Source of the DNA: RGIG9060 sp052173655
Lineage (GTDB): Bacteria > Spirochaetota > Spirochaetia > Treponematales > Treponemataceae
Direction of reading: 5' to 3'
Length of the DNA stretch: 49,611 nucleotides
Assembly: GCA_052173655.1 (NCBI GenBank)
Contig: JBQMYD010000008.1
Coordinates: forward strand, 1-49,611
In this document: positions 41,418 to 49,611 of the stretch, one piece after another
Numbering within the stretch: position 1 is the stretch's first letter
Layout of the letters: every line of letters starts with the position of its first letter
The notes under the pieces: model-generated
What the model was told of the DNA's origin: nothing
Databases searched by the model: none
Seen by the model: the letters and a program-made list of their open reading frames with translations, nothing else
Translations under genes and position numbers: made by a program

Positions 41418-42122
41418 TTAAAGCTCAAGAAGCGTTTCCAAAGAAAGTTCTATCATATCAACTAATTTGGTCTGACGCTCTTGGGCAGAAAGCTCAGTTC
41501 CCGTTATGATATTATCGGAAACGGAAAGTATGCCTAAAGTTTTTCTATTATATTTTGCTCCAAGAGTAAAAAGTTCGGCACATTCCATTTCTACTGCCTT
41601 AACTCCGTATTCTTTCCATTTTTTCCAATTTTCGTTAGGATCATAAAACAAATCACTTGAAATAACAGAACCAACAGCAACAGGAACAGATCTTTTTTTT
41701 GCGATTTCGTAAGTCCTTAGCAAAAGATCAAAATCGGAAATAGGCGTGTAATGGAGATTCCCAAAAAGCTGATTTAAAATCCCGGAGTCGGAACAAGCAC
41801 TCTGTGCAAGAATCACAGAACCTACTTCCAAAGAATCACATAAAGAACCGCATGTTCCTATTCTGATTGCGTTTTTTACTCCGTACTCTCTAAAAAGTTC
41901 TGTAACATAAATAGACAAAGACGGCATCCCCATTCCGGTTCCTTGTACACTAACCTTTTTTCCCTTGTAAGTCCCTGTAAAACCGAACATACCTCTAATT
42001 TGCGTATAACATTCAACGTCTTGCAAAAAATTTTCGGCAATAAATTTTGCCCTTAGAGGGTCTCCCGGAAGTAAAATATCTTGTGCAATCTGACCTTTTT
42101 CAGCTCCGATATGTGTACTCAT
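41418..42122 (-). CDS. deoD: Purine nucleoside phosphorylase, DeoD type
   Basis: 234 residues from ATG 42122, with TTTGGAG about 7 nt upstream; an in-frame ATG seven codons earlier lacks a site. STHIGAEKGQIAQDILLPGDPLRAKFIAENFL opens the protein; GMGMPSLSIYVTELFREYGVKNAIRIGTCGS, VEMECAELFTLG and LSVSDNIITG are further DeoD blocks with phosphate- and nucleoside-binding residues. It splits purine (deoxy)nucleosides with phosphate in salvage, important in treponemes with limited purine synthesis. Its stop lies 2 nt from the stop of the chemoreceptor at 39739. Confidence 0.94.
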   Translation of the reverse strand: MSTHIGAEKGQIAQDILLPGDPLRAKFIAENFLQDVECYTQIRGMFGFTGTYKGKKVSVQGTGMGMPSLSIYVTELFREYGVKNAIRIGTCGSLCDSLEVGSVILAQSACSDSGILNQLFGNLHYTPISDFDLLLRTYEIAKKRSVPVAVGSVISSDLFYDPNENWKKWKEYGVKAVEMECAELFTLGAKYNRKTLGILSVSDNIITGTELSAQERQTKLVDMIELSLETLLEL

Positions 42123-42182
42123 AACTTTCTCCAAATGCGACAATTACAATCAATTTAAAAGCAGTTTTAATCGATCCGCACT

Positions 42183-42191
42183 ATTATAACA
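42183..42191 (-). promoter_or_regulatory. Extended -10 promoter of deoD
   Basis: On the minus strand TGT precedes TATAAT (42188-42183), forming an extended -10. No good -35 is present upstream, where a T-rich tract lies. Leader about 54 nt. Confidence 0.5.
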
Positions 42192-42250
42192 CACAGATTA
42201 AAAAAAAAAGCAGTAAAAAGTAAAAAAAAGAAAAAACATTCAAATTGTAG

Positions 42251-42823
42251 CTATAAAAAAATGACCCCGAAAACTGCACCGATTAAAATTAAAATCGCAG
42301 GAGGCAGTTTTGTTTTTAAAAGAAAAATAATTCCAAAAATAAAAAACAAAAAAACAGGAACTTGTTTCAGTAAATATAAAATTTCAAAAGAAAAAATCAC
42401 ACCCTGCATTTTTGAATAATTAAAAACTGCAAGAACAACTACATTAAAACAAGCAACTCCTATTAAACCTGCTACAACCGGACGAATATATGAAAAACTT
42501 GATTTTATAAAATTATTATTTTGAAAATAAAATACAAATTTTGTTATTATAAAAATAACTATTAATGACGGCAAAACCGTAGAAAATGTCGCTAAAATTC
42601 CTCCGATGACACCATAAAGCTCATAGCCAATATAAGTTGCCATATTTATTCCTATAGGCCCTGGAGTACTTTCACTTATGGCAATCATGCTAAAAAATTT
42701 TTCACTCGTAATAAGACCTCTTTCAATCAATTCCTGTTGCATAAGAGTTATGGCAACTTGTCCGCCGCCAATTGTAAATAATCCTATATAAAAAAATACT
42801 AAACACAGTTTTAAAAGAGTCAT
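42251..42823 (-). CDS. Chromate transporter family protein, second short-chain subunit
   Basis: 190 residues, about six membrane helices. CLVFFYIGLFTIGGGQVAITLMQQELIE and SESTPGPIGINMATYIGYELYG are the paired CHR-domain motifs (GGG and STPGPI). Short-chain CHR proteins come as two adjacent genes that together equal one long ChrA; its start overlaps the partner's stop by 4 nt (ATGA). Known ChrA proteins export chromate, but many homologues have no proven substrate, so the transported ion is uncertain. No resistance regulator is adjacent. Confidence 0.85.
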   Translation of the reverse strand: MTLLKLCLVFFYIGLFTIGGGQVAITLMQQELIERGLITSEKFFSMIAISESTPGPIGINMATYIGYELYGVIGGILATFSTVLPSLIVIFIITKFVFYFQNNNFIKSSFSYIRPVVAGLIGVACFNVVVLAVFNYSKMQGVIFSFEILYLLKQVPVFLFFIFGIIFLLKTKLPPAILILIGAVFGVIFL

Positions 42824-43413
42824 TTGCTTTTTTTCCCTTTATGTTTATGAATGCCGACAGCGTGCATAATAATTCCGATTATACTTGCTCCGATAATACA
42901 CAAGCCGGAAGGAACATGAACAAAAACTATAAGGCAAAAACTGGCACTCATTAAAATAATTCCTAAAGCAATGTTACAACTTTTTAATCCATTTTTTGCA
43001 AATTTTATAAAAGCTTGAGTTAACAAACAGGCAACAGCGATATTTATCCCTGAAAGGGCTTTTTGTACCCACTCGATTTCGGAAAAGCTTTCAATGAAAC
43101 GGGCAATAAGCGTTATTATAATTATTGAAGGGCTTATAACGCCTAGGGTTGCAAAAATTCCGCCTAAAATACCTGCCAAATTACAACCTAAAAAAGTAGC
43201 AACATTCACAGCTATAATTCCGGGTGTAATTTGACTTATTGCATAATAATCACTTAATTGATCACGTGTTGTCCATTTTAAATCATCTACAAGTTTTTTT
43301 TCCAAAATTGGTAACATGGCAAGACCTCCGCCAAATGTTACCCCTCCTATTTTAAAAAAAGTAAAATATAGTTTTACTAAAAGTTTTAAATCAATTTTTT
43401 TTGTAAATTTCAT
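42820..43413 (-). CDS. Chromate transporter family protein, first short-chain subunit
   Basis: 197 residues, about six membrane helices. KLYFTFFKIGGVTFGGGLAMLPILEKKLV and YAISQITPGIIAVNVATFLGCNLAG are the CHR motifs. It precedes the second subunit in an operon, overlapping by 4 nt. The halves differ in sequence, consistent with antiparallel-type heterodimers. No ribosome binding site is seen at its ATG; TAAAAT lies 6 nt upstream (43425-43420), a possible leaderless promoter without a clear -35. Confidence 0.85.
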   Translation of the reverse strand: MKFTKKIDLKLLVKLYFTFFKIGGVTFGGGLAMLPILEKKLVDDLKWTTRDQLSDYYAISQITPGIIAVNVATFLGCNLAGILGGIFATLGVISPSIIIITLIARFIESFSEIEWVQKALSGINIAVACLLTQAFIKFAKNGLKSCNIALGIILMSASFCLIVFVHVPSGLCIIGASIIGIIMHAVGIHKHKGKKSK

Positions 43414-43575
43414 AAAACCATTTTACACTTTTTATGTTTCAAAAACTACAGTACAAACCGCCGAATAAAATTTTGCATTTTTAATTTGAAAGTTTTAGCT
43501 AAAATTTTTTGTTTTACAGTTGTGAATTTTAAAATTACAAAAAACTTATTTTTTGCCAAGTAAAAATTTATTCTA

Positions 43576-43604
43576 TTGCAAATTCTTACATCAACTTTTA
43601 CAAT
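43576..43604 (+). promoter_or_regulatory. Promoter giving a leaderless transcript of the M15 peptidase gene
   Basis: TTGCAA (43576-43581), 17-bp spacer, TACAAT (43599-43604), then 6 nt to ATG 43611. Same -10 and gap as at hsp33. Confidence 0.62.
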
Positions 43605-43610
43605 AAAACG

Positions 43611-44588
43611 ATGAAAAAGAAAATTTGTTTTATTTGTGTGCTTTTATTTTTTTTCAATATATCAGCTTTTTCTCAAAACCAAAAAATTCACGATAAGAAT
43701 ACAATAAAAAATTATAGCTGTATACAAAGCAGGATTGACAACCCGCTAAAAAATCATAGCAATGTATGTAAAAAAATAACCTCTTTTGAAAAAATCTATT
43801 TTTTTATGTTTACGGAAAAAATGAAAAAATCATATCCGGATAATTTTGTATCTTATGGATTTTCTTTTGAAAAAGGACTTTTTTATTTTAAATTAAAAAA
43901 CGACAAAGAAAAACGAAATTTTTTTTATATACACGGAAGATTTTTACCACAAGAACATTTAAAAAACTGGAAAGACTATCAACCCGTTTACAGTGAAGAT
44001 TATCCAAAACAAATTCCCGATCCTGCAAAATTTTCAAAATACAAAACTCAAAGAATTTTATCTTTAGCACAAAGAGAGCAACGTAGATTGGCAAAACCTA
44101 ATTCTTTTATTTTTATACAAAATTTTATTTATGATGCTGAAAAACGAGTGCAAATTGAAAAGCACCTGATTTGCATGGATTTTTTAGGCTGTAAAGTTAC
44201 CATTCATAAAAAAATAAAAAATCAACTTAAAAATGTAGAAAAAAAGTTAAAAAGCGGAGCCCTATCTGATCCAAAAATTGCAAAATTCGTTAATCAAAGA
44301 CATATCATAACAGGATACAATTGGAGGGAAATACGCGATACTTACCAGCGTTCCTCTCATAGCTGGGGAATAAGCATAGATTATATTCCTGTAGGACAAA
44401 CTAAGCAAATGTACTGGAGATGGGTTCAAGGCGACATTGGAGATAAATGGCTTTTCCAACCGTTGAGTTTTAGATGGATTCCCGATACTAAGATAATAGA
44501 AATTTTTGAATCGGAAGGTTTTATCTGGGGTGGAAAATGGGATTTGTGGGACAATATGCATTTTGAATATCATCCTGAACTTATTTAA
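43611..44588 (+). CDS. Secreted M15-family D,D/L,D-carboxypeptidase-like protein
   Basis: 325 residues. A signal peptide (MKKKICFICVLLFFFNISAFS) should direct export. The C-terminal domain carries the zinc-site pattern of VanY/M15 peptidases: SSHSWGISIDY near 249 supplies His and Asp, and WDNMHFEYHPEL at the end supplies the other His. Such enzymes trim peptidoglycan stem peptides in the periplasm. The middle region (about 25-230) is lysine-rich with no recognised domain. The start is fixed by the signal peptide; no ribosome binding site is present and the promoter ends 6 nt upstream. Confidence 0.8.
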   Translation: MKKKICFICVLLFFFNISAFSQNQKIHDKNTIKNYSCIQSRIDNPLKNHSNVCKKITSFEKIYFFMFTEKMKKSYPDNFVSYGFSFEKGLFYFKLKNDKEKRNFFYIHGRFLPQEHLKNWKDYQPVYSEDYPKQIPDPAKFSKYKTQRILSLAQREQRRLAKPNSFIFIQNFIYDAEKRVQIEKHLICMDFLGCKVTIHKKIKNQLKNVEKKLKSGALSDPKIAKFVNQRHIITGYNWREIRDTYQRSSHSWGISIDYIPVGQTKQMYWRWVQGDIGDKWLFQPLSFRWIPDTKIIEIFESEGFIWGGKWDLWDNMHFEYHPELI

Positions 44589-44619
44589 ACAAAATCTTAT
44601 TAACTAAAATTCTTTATAA

Positions 44620-44649
44620 TTGAAAATGAATGCTTATTTGCTGTATAAT
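44620..44649 (+). promoter_or_regulatory. Promoter of leuS
   Basis: TTGAAA (44620-44625), 18-bp spacer, TATAAT (44644-44649). Transcription from about 44656 leaves a leader near 37 nt with GTGGAG before ATG 44693. No T-box or leader peptide was recognised in it. Confidence 0.62.
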
Positions 44650-44692
44650 ATCACGGTTACTTTTTAGCAAAAATCACAAAGTGGAGAATAAA

Positions 44693-47239
44693 ATGAGTAA
44701 ATATCCTTTCGCACAAATTGAACCTAAATGGCAGAAAATATGGGATAAAAATAAAACTTTTAAAGTAAATGAAGACATAAAGTTTCCAAAAGAAAAACGA
44801 AGATATGTTTTGGATATGTTCCCCTATCCTTCGGGTGCAGGACTCCATGTAGGACATCCGGAAGGATACACAGCAACTGACATTTATTGCAGATATTTAC
44901 GTATGAACGGTTTTAATGTACTGCATCCTATGGGCTACGATTCTTTCGGACTTCCTGCTGAAAATTACGCAATGAAAACCGGCACACATCCTGCTATTAC
45001 AACAAATGCAAATATTGAAAACTTTACACGTCAAATAAAAGCATTGGGCTTCAGTTACGACTGGGATCGTTGTGTTTCAACCTGCGAAAGTGATTATTAC
45101 AAATGGACTCAGTGGATTTTTCTAAAACTTTATGAAAAAGGATTAGCATACGAGGCTGAAACTCCTATAAATTGGTGTCCGAGCTGTCTTACAGGTCTTG
45201 CAAATGAAGAAGTAAAAGATGGAAAATGTGAACGTTGCGGTTCTGTTGTTACACACAAAACCATTAGACAGTGGATTTTAAAAATTACTGAATACGCAGA
45301 TAGATTAGATAAAGATTTGGATTTGTTGGATTGGCCGGAAAGCGTAAAACTGATGCAACACAATTGGATCGGAAAATCCGAAGGAGCCGAAGTTGTATTT
45401 CAAGTTTCCGACAAAGACGGGAATCCTACAGGTGAAGAATTAACCGTTTACACAACAAGATGCGATACATTGTTCGGGGCCACATATATGGTAATTTCTC
45501 CGGAACATCAGTTAATAAAAAAACTTACCACACCGGAGCAACAAGAAAAAGTAAATGAATACATACGGATAGCTGCGGAAAAAAGTGATCTTGAAAGAAC
45601 TGATCTTGCAAAAGACAAAACCGGAGTATTCACCGGAAGTTACGCAATAAATCCTGTAAACAAAAAATGCATACCAATTTGGATTGCAGACTACGTTCTT
45701 ATAAGCTACGGAACAGGAGCAATTATGGCTGTTCCGGCACATGATGATAGGGACTGGGAATTTGCAAAAAAATTTAATCTGCCAATTATTGAAGTGCTGA
45801 AAAGCAAGGTAAATGTTCAAGACCAACCGTGGACAGAAGACGGAATTCACGTAAATTCAGAATTTCTTGACGGATTAAACAAAAATGACGCCATAGAAAA
45901 AATGCTTGAATTCCTTACTTCCACAGGCTGCGGGAAAAAAGCGATAAATTACAAATTAAGAGACTGGGTTTATTCAAGACAGCGATACTGGGGAGAACCT
46001 ATTCCGCTTATACATTGTCCCGATTGCGGAACTGTACCTGTACCGGAAGACGAACTTCCACTAAAATTACCTGAAGTAAAAAGCTATCAACCTACAGGAA
46101 CAGGTGAAAGTCCGCTTGCAGCAATAGAAAACTGGGTAAATTGCAAATGCCCAAAATGCGGGAAAAATGCAAAACGGGAAACAAACACAATGCCACAATG
46201 GGGAGGCTCCTGCTGGTATTATTTACGCTATTTGGATCCCAAAAATGATAAGTTTTTTGCAGGAAAAGAAAAAATAGACTATTGGATGCCTGTAGACCTT
46301 TACGTAGGAGGAGCGGAACATGCAGTATTACACCTTTTGTATGCACGATTTTGGCACAAGGTTTTGTACGACTTGGGACTTGTAAACACAAAAGAACCAT
46401 TTAAAAGACTTGTAAATCAAGGAATGATCACATCTTTTGCATACCAAAGAAAGAATAAAACCTTGGTTCCGGTAGATGAAGTTGAACAAAAAGAAGACGG
46501 TAACTGGTACGAAAAAGCTACAGGCGAAAAACTTGAACAAGTTATTGCAAAAATGAGTAAATCTTTAAAAAACGTAATCAATCCCGATGAGCAGATAAAA
46601 GACTACGGAGCTGACAGTGTGCGTATGTATGAGATGTTCATGGGCCCTCTTACAATGAGTAAACCATGGGCTACTCAGGGAATTATTGGCGTACACAGAT
46701 TTTTGGAAAAAGTTTGGACAATCAGTGAAAAACCTGTTATAAAAACTGAACTTACAGCTGATATGCAAAAACTCTTGCACAAGACAATAAAAAAAGTAAC
46801 TGAAGACACAGCTTCTTTGAATTTTAACACAGCAATCAGTCAAATGATGATTTTTATTAACGATGTTTCAAAATTTACTCAAGTACCGCAAGATCTATGG
46901 ATTCCATTTGTAAAAATGCTTTCAGCGTACGCACCTCACTTAGGAGAAGAACTTTGGGAAAAGCTTGATAAGGCAAATTGTATAAAAACGGAAGGAACGA
47001 TCGCCTATGAAAGCTGGCCTGAGTACAATGAACAATTTACAAAAGACAACGAATGTTCCATCATGGTCAGCATAAATGGAAAAATGCGGGATAAGTTTAC
47101 TGCCGCAATCGATACAAAAAAAGATGAACTTGAAAAAATGGCAAGAGAAACGGAAGGTTTTAAAAAATTTGCAGAAAACAAACAAATTCAAAAGGTAATA
47201 GTAGTACCTAACAAATTGGTAAATTTTGTAATAAAGTAA
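44693..47239 (+). CDS. leuS: Leucyl-tRNA synthetase
   Basis: 848 residues from ATG 44693, where GGAG precedes the codon; upstream in-frame codons lie in the promoter region. The HIGH box is HVGH (about 52-55) in FPYPSGAGLHVGHPEGYTATD. Zinc-binding CPSC...CERCG follows near 162, then the editing domain with TLFGATYMVISPEH and YGTGAIMAVPAHDDRD. KMSKS is near 620 in AKMSKSLKNVINPDE, then the anticodon-binding and C-terminal domains. It charges tRNA-Leu and hydrolyses mischarged products. All catalytic motifs are intact. Confidence 0.96.
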   Translation: MSKYPFAQIEPKWQKIWDKNKTFKVNEDIKFPKEKRRYVLDMFPYPSGAGLHVGHPEGYTATDIYCRYLRMNGFNVLHPMGYDSFGLPAENYAMKTGTHPAITTNANIENFTRQIKALGFSYDWDRCVSTCESDYYKWTQWIFLKLYEKGLAYEAETPINWCPSCLTGLANEEVKDGKCERCGSVVTHKTIRQWILKITEYADRLDKDLDLLDWPESVKLMQHNWIGKSEGAEVVFQVSDKDGNPTGEELTVYTTRCDTLFGATYMVISPEHQLIKKLTTPEQQEKVNEYIRIAAEKSDLERTDLAKDKTGVFTGSYAINPVNKKCIPIWIADYVLISYGTGAIMAVPAHDDRDWEFAKKFNLPIIEVLKSKVNVQDQPWTEDGIHVNSEFLDGLNKNDAIEKMLEFLTSTGCGKKAINYKLRDWVYSRQRYWGEPIPLIHCPDCGTVPVPEDELPLKLPEVKSYQPTGTGESPLAAIENWVNCKCPKCGKNAKRETNTMPQWGGSCWYYLRYLDPKNDKFFAGKEKIDYWMPVDLYVGGAEHAVLHLLYARFWHKVLYDLGLVNTKEPFKRLVNQGMITSFAYQRKNKTLVPVDEVEQKEDGNWYEKATGEKLEQVIAKMSKSLKNVINPDEQIKDYGADSVRMYEMFMGPLTMSKPWATQGIIGVHRFLEKVWTISEKPVIKTELTADMQKLLHKTIKKVTEDTASLNFNTAISQMMIFINDVSKFTQVPQDLWIPFVKMLSAYAPHLGEELWEKLDKANCIKTEGTIAYESWPEYNEQFTKDNECSIMVSINGKMRDKFTAAIDTKKDELEKMARETEGFKKFAENKQIQKVIVVPNKLVNFVIK

Positions 47240-47303
47240 CAGAAGTTTCTGTCAGCAGTCTAAAACGTAGTAAAAAATTTAAAAAATTCTCATTCACTTT
47301 CCA

Positions 47304-47353
47304 TTGTAAGTTTTTTATTTATTTGGTATACAATAGGCGATAAGTGCCGATAT
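47304..47353 (+). promoter_or_regulatory. Promoter region of the Cache chemoreceptor
   Basis: TTGTAA (47304-47309), 17-bp spacer, TATACA (47327-47332) gives a sigma-70 reading. Directly downstream, GGCGATAA (47336-47343) and GCCGATAT (47346-47353) resemble the sigma-28 -10 element GCCGATAA, but the matching -35 positions are poor. Either factor, or both, could drive the gene. Confidence 0.45.
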
Positions 47354-47425
47354 TTTATGTAAGCACAAAAGAAAAATTTTTAAAAAATTTTTTAAACTGT
47401 TATCGTATTATTGAGGAGAGAAATA

Positions 47426-49570
47426 ATGGACAGAAAAAAAATGGGCGTATCTTTGCGTACAAAAATCTTGCTTATCGGAGTATTTTCATTATGTATTATG
47501 ATAGCAGCTGCATGTAGCATTATCGGATTTCAAATATACAAAATAAGTATACTGCAATATGAACAAAATTCATCACAACAATTTGCACTTATAGAAAAAA
47601 TGATCAACTTGTTTGTGCAAGATAATAAAAATCTGTTAAAAATGGTTGCAACTTCCCCTTCTGTAAAAGCCGCAGACGACACAATCAATAGCTATGTATA
47701 TACAAAGCAAGATGTCATCGTAAAAAATAGACAAAAAAGTGCAACAGAAAAATCAATGGTAGACTTATTCAAAACTGTCCACAAAAACTATCCTGAAACT
47801 GCAGAAGTATATTTCGGTTCAAAATGGGGCGGCTATGCAACATCATGGGACGACAGTATTCATGCAGGATACGATCCTCGCAAACGATCATGGTATCAAA
47901 AAGCAGAATCTTCCGGTGGCGAAACCATTGTAACTCCTGCTTACATGTCTACAATAGGTTCCCCTGTTATATGTTTTTCTCAACCTGTAGTATCCGAACA
48001 AGGAAGTTTTGTAGGATGCGCAAGTGTAGAAGTAAAACTTGAACAACTTACTGAGTTTATTAATACATTAAAAGTCGGAAGATCAGGTTATGCCATGTTA
48101 TTTCAAAATGACGGTACGATTTTAGCCGATCCGATACATCAAGATTTAGTATTTTTAGAGAAAGATAGCTCAGAAAACCAATACATCAAAAATTTTACAG
48201 ATGCCGACAGCAAAACAAAATTAGTTACGATCGACAATACAAAATGGAGATTACGAGTCTTTTCAATTGATGAACTCGGATGGAAAGTAGGAATGCTCGT
48301 AGAAGATTCTGAAGTATTGGAAAGTTTTTACAGACTTGTCTTTAACATGGTTACAGTAGGAAGCGGAATGCTGATTATCTTTTTCCTCCTCAGTTTTTGG
48401 TTTTCTAAACATATGAAAAGATATATACGCAAGTTGCAAAGCATCTTTACGAAAATGGCATCAGGAGATCTTACTGAACGATTTTCTGTTAAGAAAACTG
48501 ATGAAATTAGCAGTTTGTTGCTTGATTTCAATGCAACAATGGATAAAGTTGTTGAAATGATTGATTCTCTTGTAAATGAATCTCAAAACATGAAATATGT
48601 AGGAGATGAACTGTACAATAATATGTCCCAAACCGCAAGTGCAATAAATGAAATCAGTGCAAACGTAGAAAGTGTAAAAAGACAAGTACAAACTCAAGCT
48701 TCAAGTGTTCAAAAAACAGGTAATGTCGTTGAAAATATCATTGGGCAAATTCAGAAACTGGATAACGAAATTGCAGTGCAAGCTTCTTCTGTTACTCATT
48801 CGTCCGCCTCAGTTGAACAAATGTCTGTAAATATTGTTTCTATTACACAAACATTGGAAAAAAATAATGATTTAATAAAAAAACTTTATTCGATGAGCCG
48901 TGATGGAAAAAACGGTGCTAAAATGGCAAACTCTGTAGTTCAACAAATAGCAGAGCGTTCAGATTCGCTGCTGGAAGCAAGTTTGATTATTCAAAATATT
49001 GCAAGCCAGACAAACTTACTTGCAATGAATGCCGCTATTGAAGCTGCCCATGCAGGCGAAACAGGAAAAGGATTTGCTGTTGTTGCTGATGAAATACGCA
49101 AACTTGCAGAAGAATCAAATGAACAAGGTAAGCAAATCGGTGGAGTTCTTAAAGAATCCATTGAAATCATCCGTGCATTGATAACTGCCGGTAATGGAGC
49201 TGAACAAACCTTTGATTCGGTATATGAACTTGCTACTCAAATTTCCGATCAGGAAGATTTTATTACACGTTCCATGCAAGAACAAATGAATGCAAATAAA
49301 GAAGTGTTGGTTGCTATTAAAGATATAAATGCTACCTCTAATGCTGTTAAGTCCGGTTCGTCGGAAATGTTATCCGGCAGTGGCGAAGTTTCACGTGAGA
49401 TGAACAAATTAGACGGATTAACAGAGGTTATTACCAACAGCATGGATGAAATGTCTACAGGTTCTATCCAAATAAACAATGCCATAATCGAAATAAATGA
49501 TTTGGTACAAAAAAATAAGGAAAGTATAGAAATATTGGCAAATAAGGTAAAAGAATTTAAAATATCATAA
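47426..49570 (+). CDS. Methyl-accepting chemotaxis protein with periplasmic Cache sensor
   Basis: 714 residues from ATG 47426, with GAGGAGAG just upstream. TM1 is at about 15-38 and TM2 at about 302-327. The periplasmic part between them is a double-Cache domain with YDPRKRSWYQKA and IGSPVICFSQPV, a ligand fold common for amino acids and small acids. HAMP follows (RYIRKLQSIFTKMASGDLTERFSV), then the signalling coiled coil with tip QTNLLAMNAAIEAAHAGETGKGFAVVADEIRKLAEESNEQ near 527. It should report a small molecule to CheA/CheW; the ligand is not readable. No homopolymer lies near its promoter. The last 41 bases of the window hold no recognisable feature. Confidence 0.92.
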   Translation: MDRKKMGVSLRTKILLIGVFSLCIMIAAACSIIGFQIYKISILQYEQNSSQQFALIEKMINLFVQDNKNLLKMVATSPSVKAADDTINSYVYTKQDVIVKNRQKSATEKSMVDLFKTVHKNYPETAEVYFGSKWGGYATSWDDSIHAGYDPRKRSWYQKAESSGGETIVTPAYMSTIGSPVICFSQPVVSEQGSFVGCASVEVKLEQLTEFINTLKVGRSGYAMLFQNDGTILADPIHQDLVFLEKDSSENQYIKNFTDADSKTKLVTIDNTKWRLRVFSIDELGWKVGMLVEDSEVLESFYRLVFNMVTVGSGMLIIFFLLSFWFSKHMKRYIRKLQSIFTKMASGDLTERFSVKKTDEISSLLLDFNATMDKVVEMIDSLVNESQNMKYVGDELYNNMSQTASAINEISANVESVKRQVQTQASSVQKTGNVVENIIGQIQKLDNEIAVQASSVTHSSASVEQMSVNIVSITQTLEKNNDLIKKLYSMSRDGKNGAKMANSVVQQIAERSDSLLEASLIIQNIASQTNLLAMNAAIEAAHAGETGKGFAVVADEIRKLAEESNEQGKQIGGVLKESIEIIRALITAGNGAEQTFDSVYELATQISDQEDFITRSMQEQMNANKEVLVAIKDINATSNAVKSGSSEMLSGSGEVSREMNKLDGLTEVITNSMDEMSTGSIQINNAIIEINDLVQKNKESIEILANKVKEFKIS

Positions 49571-49611
49571 ATGATGATAAAAACACAGTAAAACAGTGGG
49601 GGCGATTGGGA

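Noticed and set aside
42820..42823. Frameshifted single chrA gene
   Set aside because: Each half has its own complete CHR motifs and a clean ATGA overlap, the normal layout of two-gene short-chain CHR transporters.
1..49611. CRISPR array, tRNA, rRNA, insertion sequence or prophage
   Set aside because: No regularly spaced repeats, cloverleaf-like segments, transposase motifs or phage structural genes were seen; genes are housekeeping or signalling types throughout.

Overview
The window is A+T-rich bacterial chromosome, most probably from a Treponema-like spirochaete. Reasons: a TIGR03545/TIGR03546-type membrane gene pair, four chemoreceptors of the QTNLLAMNA..EAAHAG type, lipoproteins with spirochaete-style lipoboxes (FSC, NSC), a spirochaete-looking orphan protein (33017-34786), a long phosphoglucose isomerase, GTP-type PEP carboxykinase and phosphate acetyltransferase. 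No rRNA, tRNA, CRISPR array, insertion sequence or prophage was found. Genes are tightly packed and no gene-free gap exceeds about 250 bases.

Layout. 1-25: first codons of a leftward gene. 212-2203: membrane EAL (c-di-GMP phosphodiesterase-type) protein. 2241-6057: leftward iron-type ABC importer operon (binding lipoprotein, methyltransferase, permease, ATPase). 6241-11003: YchJ-like SEC-C protein, RlmB-type methyltransferase, SH3 lipoprotein, ABC-F ATPase. 11007-15090: pta, a minimal sigma-54-type AAA+ protein, pckG and its terminator. 15180-18166: RluA-type synthase facing an ASCH protein, a ThyX-like protein and Hsp33. 18304-22116: enoate reductase plus the two aconitase-X subunits, ended by a strong terminator. 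22223-30933: TIGR03545/03546 pair, RRM protein, M28 peptidase, pgi with a small exporter, PlsC-like acyltransferase, pflA with a CYTH protein. 31000-49570: four chemoreceptors interspersed with an orphan spirochaete protein, argS, a sugar nucleotidyltransferase, deoD, a split chromate transporter, an M15 peptidase and leuS.

Central metabolism is represented by pgi, pckG, pta and pflA (glycolysis, PEP/oxaloacetate exchange and mixed-acid/acetate fermentation). Information processing is represented by argS, leuS, RNA modification enzymes and ABC-F. Signalling (c-di-GMP and chemotaxis) is conspicuous.

The most interesting pattern is three long C/G homopolymers, all attached to signalling genes. 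A C9 lies in the EAL coding region, where loss or gain of one C leads quickly to a stop. A G9 lies in a 17-bp promoter spacer of a chemoreceptor. A C15 lies in the 5' leader of another chemoreceptor. They look like slipped-strand contingency loci tuning motility behaviour. Other points: an aconitase-X plus enoate reductase operon of unknown substrate, a ThyX-like protein lacking the canonical motif, several genes whose promoter -10 element sits 6-8 nt before the start codon (leaderless mRNAs), and a methyltransferase embedded in the iron ABC operon. Functional calls rest on motif recognition without database searches.
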